Assembly (NCBI GenBank): GCA_030608765.1
Contig: JAUWDN010000032.1
Location: forward strand, 1 to 7,856
Origin: Promethearchaeota archaeon
Lineage (GTDB): Archaea; Asgardarchaeota; Lokiarchaeia; Sigynarchaeales; SOKP01
Length of the DNA: 7,856 nt
Direction of reading: 5' to 3'
The notes under the pieces are model-generated. The model was not told where the DNA came from. It saw only the letters and a program-made list of their open reading frames with translations, and searched no databases. Positions 1-5,389 of this stretch are shown piece by piece (position 1 is the stretch's first letter; each line of letters opens with the position of its first letter). A program made the translations under genes and the position numbers.

Positions 1-276
1 AAGGATTATTTTAAACCAGTTGAAGATTTATACATATTTCGGATAATGTTGTTATTCGGATTTTTAGGAGCAGTTATTACTTTTGTATTCGATATCTTGA
101 GCACATTGTTGTTGTGGTTGTTTGGCGGATTTGCAGTTTCGATTACGATCGACTCTTTTATAGCCTTTTACTTATCAGGAATAGTGTTTACTATAGTCCA
201 CCCAGTAGGAAATGTTTTAGGTTTTGTATTCCTACTGCCTGGATTAATTCAGGTGATTATGAAATTAATAGATTAA
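1..276 (+). CDS. C-terminal part of a membrane protein, possibly an ECF-type transporter S component (5' end outside window)
   Basis: The frame is open from the first base, so the 91 visible residues are probably the end of a longer gene. The ATG at 46 has no convincing SD site and would begin inside a hydrophobic stretch. The visible part begins with a polar segment (KDYFKPVEDLY) and is then strongly hydrophobic, with about three membrane segments (roughly residues 16-42, 44-66 and 70-87) and a short charged end. The pattern of an aromatic-Asp before a helix (FDILST, 30-35) followed by a G-x-x-F-x-x-x-H-x-x-x-N motif (60-71) and a Pro-Gly near the end resembles the last helices of ECF vitamin-uptake S components. 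That family call is an inference from pattern only; substrate unknown. The gene runs convergently with rpl15 and is unrelated to the ribosomal cluster. Confidence 0.55.
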   Translation, partial: KDYFKPVEDLYIFRIMLLFGFLGAVITFVFDILSTLLLWLFGGFAVSITIDSFIAFYLSGIVFTIVHPVGNVLGFVFLLPGLIQVIMKLID

Positions 277-327
277 TCCTAACAAAAACTAAGCTAAAAA
301 GTAAGTAAATAAATAAATCTAAAGTTT
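277..327 (-). terminator. AT-rich convergent intergenic gap, likely end of the ribosomal transcript
   Basis: This is the only gap between convergent genes. Read on the minus strand after the rpl15 stop it contains TTTATTTATTTACTTAC and then two TTTTT runs (complements of 296-300 and 284-288), the type of oligo-T signal at which archaeal RNA polymerase terminates. No hairpin is obvious. A TTTTT on the plus strand (325-329), inside the end of rpl15, could serve the convergent gene. Assignment is by composition and position only. Confidence 0.4.
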
Positions 328-810
328 TTAATTTGCTTCCGAAAGGAGTGTAACTTTACCACCAGCAGACTCAATTTTCTCAATAGCTCGTTTTGAAGCT
401 TTGTCAACTGTTAGATTAATTTTTTTATTAATATCTCCACGGCCTAAGATTTTTTGGACATTAATATCTTTTAAATTGATAGTGTAAGTATTTCCCGTCT
501 TAGTAGCAACATTTTTTAGCGTGAGATCTTCAATTTTTGAATCTAAATCTTTTATGTTTAGAGCGTTTACGTGGTAAATTCTGTTAATGTCTTGGGGTCG
601 TTTAAAACCTCGTTTTCCGAAATCCCAATCTGGGTCTGGAAATCCAAGTTCTTTTTGTTTGAGATAATAGGATTTCTTACTTTTCTTCCATTGGGTTGTT
701 TTTCCTTTACCAGCCCTTTGACCCGCTTTTCGGTGTTGTCCAACTCTTCCATACCCTTGCGTACGAGTTCCTCTCATTTTCCGTATTCTTTTAGGAAATT
801 TTCGCGTAAT
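328..810 (-). CDS. rpl15: 50S ribosomal protein uL15 (L15), apparent ATT start
   Basis: Large-subunit protein uL15, archaeal/eukaryotic (L27a-like) type, 160 residues with the start chosen here. The N-terminal part carries the conserved basic Gly-rich signature RGTRTQGYGRVGQHRK (13-28), followed by QRAGKGK, which threads into 23S rRNA. The globular C-terminus ends with the usual SAGGKV element (148-153). The first ATG in frame (775-777) would start at MRGTRTQ and drop TRKFPKRIRK, a basic stretch matching the N-termini of archaeal and eukaryotic homologues. The frame stays open to a TGA (817-819), and the only position with correct SD spacing is ATT at 808-810, 7 bases after AAGGTG. No ATG, GTG or TTG is available in frame. 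Last gene of the cluster. If ATT is a sequence error, the protein is the same. Confidence 0.92.
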   Translation of the reverse strand: MTRKFPKRIRKMRGTRTQGYGRVGQHRKAGQRAGKGKTTQWKKSKKSYYLKQKELGFPDPDWDFGKRGFKRPQDINRIYHVNALNIKDLDSKIEDLTLKNVATKTGNTYTINLKDINVQKILGRGDINKKINLTVDKASKRAIEKIESAGGKVTLLSEAN

Positions 811-815
811 ATCAT

Positions 816-823
816 ATCACCTT
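816..823 (-). promoter_or_regulatory. Ribosome binding site of rpl15
   Basis: Minus-strand AAGGTGAT complements the archaeal 16S rRNA 3' end (AUCACCUCC). From the last G of GGTG there are 7 bases to ATT at 810. An out-of-frame ATG at 813-815 lies only 2 bases away, which is too close by the spacing used elsewhere in this cluster. The site therefore decides the start. Confidence 0.75.
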
Positions 824-828
824 TCTAT

Positions 829-1362
829 TTATATCATTTTATGAATTAATACGTTAATAAACTGATCTACATAGCCCAGAGTTCCGCCTTCGTTGTAATG
901 TTTTTTAATCGTTCCGCGGTGTCCTTTTCTTGGGGGATGTAACCGAAAAACTGGTTTTATTTTATATACATCCTGAGTTCTATATCGAATTTCTCCGGAT
1001 AATAAAGCTTTAGAAAACTCTTTCATATTCTTGTATTTAGTCAGATTTTTGATGTGTTCATCTGTGAGTGGTTTGTTACCTTCGACTTTTCCTCTCGCCC
1101 TTAATAATCTTAATAGAGCCTTCTCATCGATTTCCCCATAAGCTATGTAATCTTTACATTTTTTAAGCATACCCATATAGCTTACGTCCCCCCATATAAG
1201 GACTCCATGATTAACTCTATGCATTCTTAACATTTTTAATGTGTTTAAAATTACGCGCTTCATTCCCGGAGCACCTCTTATACGAATTGCGAAGTATAGC
1301 GCAGGGGGTTTGGATCCTTTCGTTTTGGGTTTCTTTCTTACAACTACATTATTTTCAGCCAT
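829..1362 (-). CDS. rpl30: 50S ribosomal protein uL30 (L30)
   Basis: Large-subunit protein uL30, archaeal/eukaryotic (L7-like) long form, 177 residues. The L30 fold starts near residue 21 (LYFAIRIRG), followed by the diagnostic LKMLRMHRVNHGV (42-54) and SYMGMLKKCKDYIAYGEID (61-79). The C-terminal half carries FRLHPPRKGHRG (139-150) and the GGTLGY element (159-164). A basic N-terminal extension of about 20 residues (VRKKPKTKGSK) precedes the core, longer than in many archaea. The ATG at 1360-1362 (MAENN) is chosen over upstream GTGs at 1374 and 1371 because the GTGGTG there serves as the SD site, ending 6 bases before this ATG. It follows rps5 closely and precedes rpl15, as in other archaea. 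Confidence 0.95.
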   Translation of the reverse strand: MAENNVVVRKKPKTKGSKPPALYFAIRIRGAPGMKRVILNTLKMLRMHRVNHGVLIWGDVSYMGMLKKCKDYIAYGEIDEKALLRLLRARGKVEGNKPLTDEHIKNLTKYKNMKEFSKALLSGEIRYRTQDVYKIKPVFRLHPPRKGHRGTIKKHYNEGGTLGYVDQFINVLIHKMI

Positions 1363-1368
1363 CATATA

Positions 1369-1374
1369 CACCAC
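1369..1374 (-). promoter_or_regulatory. Ribosome binding site of rpl30
   Basis: Minus-strand GTGGTG, 6 bases before ATG 1362. Gene callers could misread these two GTG triplets as start codons; the spacing rule shared by neighbouring genes argues that they are the SD element. Confidence 0.6.
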
Positions 1375-1381
1375 TCATCAT

Positions 1382-1996
1382 TTATAAGTTGAAATTAAAT
1401 TTGTGAGCATTTTTAAGAGCATAGAAGGTAGCCTTTACAAGATTTTCACTTGTTCTGGTGTCACCGAAGGTTTTGCTCCATATATCTTCAATCCCCGCTA
1501 ACTTCAATACTTGTTTAACTTTATCAGCACACACTAATCCAACTCCTTGTGGAGCAGGAATTAAGTGTATTTTAACAGAACCACATTTTCCATCTACTTT
1601 AAATGGTACGCTATGAGTATGACCGCAACCACATTCTTTACTACCACACCCTCTAATAACGGGGACCACGGAAAGCTTCGCTTTGTCAATTGCTTTTCTT
1701 ATTGCAGGTCCTACTTCTCGTGATTTAGCTGAACCAACACCAATAAAACCATCAGCTCCAACAATAACGACAGCTTTAAATCTTGATCGTTGACCGCTAG
1801 CGGTCATTTGTTGTACCATGTTAATTGTGACGACGCTTTCCTGAAGTTGTGGTAGGAGAACGTTAATAATTTCTTTTTCTTTGACTACAAGATTATTAGC
1901 GAATATTTTGTCCAAGGTTATTAACCCTTGTTGAACTAATTCACCTAATCGCGTGGTAGGAATCCAGTTTTCTACAGAATTTCTTTGTCTACTCAT
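1382..1996 (-). CDS. rps5: 30S ribosomal protein uS5 (S5)
   Basis: Small-subunit protein uS5, archaeal/eukaryotic (S2-like) form, 204 residues. It contributes to decoding fidelity and to the mRNA entry channel. The N-terminal part has WIPTTRLGELV (11-21). The dsRNA-binding S5 domain carries TASGQRSRFKAVVIVGADGFIGVG (65-88), with Cys-rich RGCGSKECGCG (115-125) following at its end, as in archaeal and eukaryotic homologues. The C-terminal S5 domain has GKCGSVKIHLIPAPQGVGL (136-154) and SKTFGDTRT (174-182). The start at ATG 1996 is supported by AGTGA upstream with 7 bases after GTG. It sits 12 bases downstream of rpl18. Confidence 0.97.
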   Translation of the reverse strand: MSRQRNSVENWIPTTRLGELVQQGLITLDKIFANNLVVKEKEIINVLLPQLQESVVTINMVQQMTASGQRSRFKAVVIVGADGFIGVGSAKSREVGPAIRKAIDKAKLSVVPVIRGCGSKECGCGHTHSVPFKVDGKCGSVKIHLIPAPQGVGLVCADKVKQVLKLAGIEDIWSKTFGDTRTSENLVKATFYALKNAHKFNFNL

Positions 1997-2008
1997 TTTA
2001 ATTCACTT

Positions 2009-2602
2009 TTATGTGCTACTTTCAATTTTTTTGAATGTATTCGAAACCATTTGACTAATTTTTTGTGGATTAATATTATTTTTTTTTAGATAACCTGAGA
2101 AAACTTGTTCATATTTCTCGGGATTCTCACTTTTTAAAAGATTTGCATATTGTTCTATATGTGAACCTGTTATTATTTCTTCTATATTGCCTGGAAAAAA
2201 ATCTTCGTTATGGGGAATCTCTATTCCTGATTGCACCACGCCTTTAAATGCGGCGAGTACTCGATTTCTGTGTAAAAACATGCCTAAATCAAGAATTGCT
2301 TCTTTAACATTCTGTTTTTTGGCCTTTGTACCTGCTAGAAATCCTGTTAAGTATGCTGCTGGAATATTACCCGTATTAGCATTCCACCCGAATTTAGAAA
2401 CTAATTCTTTAGAGTGAGCAGAAACGATAATTTTATCGCCACCAATTTTAGATTGTATAATTTGTACAATAATATGATTATTTGAAGCTCTAATTACAGC
2501 TCTTAGTTTTTTTGATTTTAGTAACTTCATTCTCCTATGGTAATTCGTTTTACCTTCAGCTCTCCTTCTGAATGGTCTTCGATATCTTGGTCCTTTTGCC
2601 AT
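2009..2602 (-). CDS. rpl18: 50S ribosomal protein uL18 (L18)
   Basis: Large-subunit protein uL18 of the archaeal/eukaryotic (L5-like) type, 197 residues, a normal archaeal length. It binds 5S rRNA together with uL5. The basic N-terminus MAKGPRYRRPFRRRAEGKT is characteristic, followed by NYHRRMKLL (20-28), the strand NNHIIVQII (41-49), GWNANTGNIPAAYLTG (72-87) and LDLGMFLHRNRVLAAFKG (105-122). The C-terminal part (130-197) is helical and holds the HNEDFFPG motif (131-138). The start codon lies 3 bases after the rpl19e stop, and its SD-like AGGAAAGGTAG is within the end of the rpl19e coding sequence, suggesting translational coupling. Confidence 0.97.
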   Translation of the reverse strand: MAKGPRYRRPFRRRAEGKTNYHRRMKLLKSKKLRAVIRASNNHIIVQIIQSKIGGDKIIVSAHSKELVSKFGWNANTGNIPAAYLTGFLAGTKAKKQNVKEAILDLGMFLHRNRVLAAFKGVVQSGIEIPHNEDFFPGNIEEIITGSHIEQYANLLKSENPEKYEQVFSGYLKKNNINPQKISQMVSNTFKKIESST

Positions 2603-2605
2603 CTT

Positions 2606-3061
2606 CTATCTACCTTTCCTTATTAATTCCTTTTCTTTAATATGTCGGTTCATTTGAGCAACGCTGTTAAACATCCCGCCTTTGGCGTTTTTGTATAACT
2701 TCCGATAAGTAGCTGTAGTAATTAATTTCCGATCCCTTAACTTTTTAAGTTCTCGTCTTTGCGGGCGAATTCGATTCATCCACCTTTTTTTCTTAGGCAA
2801 TCGAGCGTATTTAGTTCCTTTTCTTTTTCCTAATCCTCTAGCTCTGCCTTTCTTCTTACGCTCATGTCGCACATTTTTTCTATATTTTGAGTTGCCTTTT
2901 TTATATTTTTTTAATATTATGCCTTCTTTTACTAAATTGCGGATATCCTCTCGAGTAATTGCCATTTTGATCTCATCAATTAGATAGGGATCAAAATAGA
3001 CGCGATTTTCCCCACATTTTAATATTTCCGCTGCCATTCTTTTTTGGGCTTTTAAACTCAT
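2606..3061 (-). CDS. rpl19e: 50S ribosomal protein eL19 (L19e)
   Basis: eL19 is found in archaea and eukaryotes and has no bacterial counterpart. The protein is 151 residues, the usual archaeal size, and highly basic. The N-terminal helical domain has LKAQKRMAAEILKCGENRVYFDP (3-25) and the ITREDIRNLVKEG segment (35-47). A long basic linker with RHERKKKGRARGLGKRKGTK (65-84) lies along rRNA, and a C-terminal helix contains RIRPQRRELKKLRDRKLIT (97-115) and YRKLYKNAKGG (119-129). The ATG at 3061 follows AAAGTGATAATAG, a 7-base spacing after GTG. Confidence 0.97.
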   Translation of the reverse strand: MSLKAQKRMAAEILKCGENRVYFDPYLIDEIKMAITREDIRNLVKEGIILKKYKKGNSKYRKNVRHERKKKGRARGLGKRKGTKYARLPKKKRWMNRIRPQRRELKKLRDRKLITTATYRKLYKNAKGGMFNSVAQMNRHIKEKELIRKGR

Positions 3062-3097
3062 CTATTATCACTTTATATCTTAATTAATAACGATTTT

Positions 3098-3562
3098 TTA
3101 GTCCTCATCTTCAAGCAGATCTTCATCATCTAAATCGTCTATAGTAGATTTTAATGCTGCTTCCAAACTATCTAATTCTCTCTGAGAGATTCCTAAATTT
3201 AGGATTTTAAATCCTCTACTTTGAGCGTAATCAATCACGCCTATCCTTTTCCTAACACCTAGGTTTGTTGAAATTTTAATAGCGTGTTTTTTATTATTTA
3301 GATCTTTCAAATCATTTATATTATAAACTCTTACTTCTTCATACCCCGAAGGATGTAGCCCTCTCACTTTTTTAGGACCTCTATACCCCGCTGAAGGAGA
3401 TTTAACTCCGGATTTGGATTTTATTCTAGTTCGTGAATCAATCCCTCTTGCTTTTCTCCACGAATCTTTTACTCTTTTGTATCTCCAAGATTCGACACGT
3501 CTAAAAGAGGGGCGTTTTTTATTGATTTTTTTCCTAAGTTCTATTAATCTTTTTTGTTCCAT
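3098..3562 (-). CDS. rpl32e: 50S ribosomal protein eL32 (L32e) with acidic C-terminal tail
   Basis: eL32 is an archaeal/eukaryotic large-subunit protein. Diagnostic motifs are FRRVESWRYKRVKDSWRKARG (20-40) with IDSRTR, KVRGLHPSGYEEVRVYN (65-81), and an end section HAIKISTNLGVRKRIGVIDYA (93-113). The protein is 154 residues, somewhat longer than the roughly 130 usual in archaea. The excess is a C-terminal segment ending in a strongly acidic tail (IDDLDDEDLLEDED, 141-154), unusual for a basic rRNA-binding protein. ATG 3562 has GAGGTC upstream with 6 bases between. The start sits close to the rpl6 stop (15 bases). Confidence 0.96.
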   Translation of the reverse strand: MEQKRLIELRKKINKKRPSFRRVESWRYKRVKDSWRKARGIDSRTRIKSKSGVKSPSAGYRGPKKVRGLHPSGYEEVRVYNINDLKDLNNKKHAIKISTNLGVRKRIGVIDYAQSRGFKILNLGISQRELDSLEAALKSTIDDLDDEDLLEDED

Positions 3563-3577
3563 TATTATGACCTCAAT

Positions 3578-4156
3578 TTATTTTATTTCCCAGGTAATTT
3601 CTTCTCCATTCTGAATTTTATAGAGGTACACTCCATCTTGAAAAACTCTTGGGTCTTTTTTTCTAATTCTACAAGCTTTCTTTATATTTGCAGCCGTTTG
3701 TCCTAATGTTTCTTTATCAGGTCCAGTCAAAATAACATCTTCGCCATCGATCTTAACTTCAACATTATCTAAATATTTAGTGACTCGTGGAGCTCTCTCT
3801 CCTAGAAAATTTACAACATGAATTTCTTTTTTATCGGGGATTACTTCAACTGTACATGGAAAATGACTATAACATACTTTACATATGTATTTATAATTCG
3901 TTTGAACACCACTTATTAAATTTTTAATTAAATTAATAATAGTCTTAATCAACGCGAGTGTTCCGCTTTTTGGAAAGTTCGTTGTAAAGATTATTTTATT
4001 CCCATCAATTACTACCTTAATACCTCTCACATGCGAAAAATCTTTTGTGATTTTTCCATTTGGTCCTTTTACAGTAATATGATGATTTCCATCCAGTGTA
4101 ACCGTAACTCCTTTCGGAATTTCCAGTTCTTCTTTAAAAAATGCTACCTTTACCAT
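3578..4156 (-). CDS. rpl6: 50S ribosomal protein uL6 (L6)
   Basis: Large-subunit protein uL6, archaeal/eukaryotic (L9-like) form, 192 residues. It lies near the GTPase-associated centre and is built of two related alpha/beta domains. The first has IPKGVTVTLDGNHHITVKGPNG (13-34) and GTLALIKTIINLIKNLISGV (65-84). The second carries the conserved YSHFP (96-100), NFLGERAPR (116-124), and VILTGPDKETLGQTAANI (141-158) before ACRIRKKDPRVFQDGVY (161-177). Cysteines at 92, 95 and 101 surround His98 in positions that are usually hydrophobic in relatives. Start at ATG 4156, preceded by AAGGTAAGGATAA; it lies 22 bases after the rps8 stop. Confidence 0.97.
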   Translation of the reverse strand: MVKVAFFKEELEIPKGVTVTLDGNHHITVKGPNGKITKDFSHVRGIKVVIDGNKIIFTTNFPKSGTLALIKTIINLIKNLISGVQTNYKYICKVCYSHFPCTVEVIPDKKEIHVVNFLGERAPRVTKYLDNVEVKIDGEDVILTGPDKETLGQTAANIKKACRIRKKDPRVFQDGVYLYKIQNGEEITWEIK

Positions 4157-4178
4157 TTATCCTTACCTTTTTCCACTA

Positions 4179-4562
4179 TTAATAGACATAACATAAAGTC
4201 ATACCGCCGATATGTTTTTCTTCGGCTTCTTTCATGGTCATAATACCTTGATTTGTTGTAAGCAGAATTATTCCTAATCCTGGTGCTGGAAGTAGTTTTT
4301 TTTCTAGCGATTCAAATTGAGAAATGTTGTAATTAAGCCTCATTAAACCAGAGCAGTGATTTATTTTGCTCAACAAGGCTATTTTGAATTTTCCTTGCCT
4401 ACCATCGTCATACCTTTCAAATTCCCCGATATATGCGTGTTGTTGAAAGATACGAAGAACCATTTGATTTAATTTCGAAGCTGGGCTAACTACCACTTCT
4501 TTTTTTCGTGCTTTTTCTGCATTCTTAAGGTCGTTACACATATCGGCCAGTGTATTTGTTAT
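4179..4562 (-). CDS. rps8: 30S ribosomal protein uS8 (S8), apparent ATA start
   Basis: Small-subunit protein uS8, archaeal/eukaryotic (S15a-like) form, which binds the central domain of 16S rRNA. With the start chosen here it has 127 residues, normal for archaea. It reads MTNTLADMCNDLKNAEK, matching the family N-terminus with its conserved LAD and NAEK. Later motifs are YIGEFERYDDGRQGKFKIAL (43-62), INHCSG, LLPAPGLGIILLTTNQGIM (88-106) and the closing EEKHIGGMTLCYVY. The first in-frame ATG (4539-4541) removes the NTLAD part of the conserved first helix and lies 27 bases from the SD site. The frame upstream contains no ATG, GTG or TTG before a TAA at 4566-4568; ATA at 4560-4562 is 6 bases after a perfect GAGGTG. 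An A/G sequence error would restore ATG. Confidence 0.93.
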   Translation of the reverse strand: MTNTLADMCNDLKNAEKARKKEVVVSPASKLNQMVLRIFQQHAYIGEFERYDDGRQGKFKIALLSKINHCSGLMRLNYNISQFESLEKKLLPAPGLGIILLTTNQGIMTMKEAEEKHIGGMTLCYVY

Positions 4563-4568
4563 TTTTTA

Positions 4569-4574
4569 CACCTC
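4569..4574 (-). promoter_or_regulatory. Ribosome binding site of rps8
   Basis: Minus-strand GAGGTG matches the archaeal anti-SD (CACCUC) over all six bases, the strongest SD in the window. It is followed by TAAAAA and then ATA. No other start-like codon lies within 5 to 10 bases. This fixes the rps8 start at a non-standard codon. Confidence 0.8.
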
Positions 4575-4590
4575 ATTGCTAATATCAACA

Positions 4591-4737
4591 TTAATCATAT
4601 CTATAAAATCCAATTTCTTTTCCAATTTCGTAAAAACATCGACGACATATATATAAACCATACCTTCTTATTATTCCTCTGTGCGTATGGCATCGTCTAC
4701 ATTCTCTTTGACCTTTACCTATTTTACCTTGCGGCAT
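4591..4737 (-). CDS. rps14: 30S ribosomal protein uS14 (S14), zinc-binding type
   Basis: A 48-codon gene between rpl5 and rps8, easily missed because of its size. The protein begins MPQGKIGKGQRECRRC and continues RRYGLYICRRCFYEIG. Two CxxC pairs (Cys13/Cys16 and Cys31/Cys34) form the structural zinc site of the C+ form of uS14. The RGIIRRYGLY segment (20-29) is the universal rRNA-contacting signature. It belongs to the head of the small subunit, near uS3 and uS10. Length is close to the archaeal norm of about 50 to 55 residues. ATG 4737 is preceded by AATGATAATT, a weak SD with about 6 bases spacing. Position between uL5 and uS8 is the canonical one. Confidence 0.96.
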   Translation of the reverse strand: MPQGKIGKGQRECRRCHTHRGIIRRYGLYICRRCFYEIGKEIGFYRYD

Positions 4738-4762
4738 AATTATCATTCTTGTTTTTAAATGG

Positions 4763-5368
4763 TTAAATAAAATCTAAATCTAATTTGTCTACAATTTCAA
4801 TTCCAAACTTTTTTTTCAAGAAATATTGAGCTTCAAAACGAGATACATAATGATGTTTGGGTACTCTAGCTCGACCTTTTCTTCTGTACTTTACTCGCAT
4901 TCCAGGTCTCACTATTCGACCAACAACATCAAGCCCCCAGATGCCAATTACATTGTCATATTCTATTCCTGGAATGGTAATATGTTCTGTAATACCAAAA
5001 CCAAAATTTCCATAATTATCGAAGCTTTTTCTTAACATTTTATCATTATTTACAACAAAAAGTCTTTTTAATAATTTTTCTGCTTCTTTATTGCGAATTG
5101 TAACCATTGTACCGATTGGACGTCCTATTCTCAAATTAAATTCTTTCACATTTTTCTTAGATAAAGTTTTTACAGCAGTTTTACCAGAGATAGTTTGTAA
5201 GACAGTAGCTGCTCTTTCTAGCTCTTCTCCTCCAGCACCCACTCCAATATTAAGAACTACCTTTTCTAAATAAGGTCTCTTCATCGGATTAGTCCACATT
5301 TCTTCAAAGATTTTTCCTTGTTCTCTTAAAGATTTTTTCTTCGTTTCTCTTGCTGCTTTCATTGACAT
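4763..5368 (-). CDS. rpl5: 50S ribosomal protein uL5 (L5)
   Basis: Large-subunit protein uL5 (eukaryotic L11-like), which binds 5S rRNA and contacts the P-site tRNA. It has 201 residues. The core begins LEKVVLNIGVGAGGEELERAA (34-54), followed by KNVKEFNLRIGRPIGTMVTIR (72-92), SFDNYGNFGFGITEHITIPG (115-134), and VRPGMRVKYRRKGRARVPKHH (153-173). The N-terminal 30 or so residues are charged, giving a slightly longer extension than in many archaea. ATG 5368 is preferred over ATG 5362 because GAGAGGAA is about 7 bases upstream of it. It lies 21 bases after the rps4e stop. Confidence 0.97.
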   Translation of the reverse strand: MSMKAARETKKKSLREQGKIFEEMWTNPMKRPYLEKVVLNIGVGAGGEELERAATVLQTISGKTAVKTLSKKNVKEFNLRIGRPIGTMVTIRNKEAEKLLKRLFVVNNDKMLRKSFDNYGNFGFGITEHITIPGIEYDNVIGIWGLDVVGRIVRPGMRVKYRRKGRARVPKHHYVSRFEAQYFLKKKFGIEIVDKLDLDFI

Positions 5369-5389
5369 GATATATTTCCTCTCTTAATA

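Noticed and set aside
301..318. Tetranucleotide-like run GTAAGTAAATAAATAAAT
   Set aside because: Short, imperfect and in AT-rich spacer; its relevance is only as part of the T-rich end on the minus strand.
1363..1374. Longer rpl30 starting at GTG 1374
   Set aside because: The GTGGTG is better explained as the SD site 6 bases before ATG 1362; the additional residues (MVYM) match nothing in the family.
4539..4541. rps8 starting at ATG 4541
   Set aside because: It is 27 bases from the SD and removes the conserved LAD part of the first helix.
4559..4576. Five-codon ORF ATG AGG TGT AAA AAA TAA before rps8
   Set aside because: Its codons are the SD sequence itself; there is no SD in front of it and no recognisable peptide. 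Its stop overlaps the ATA start, so coupling cannot be fully excluded.
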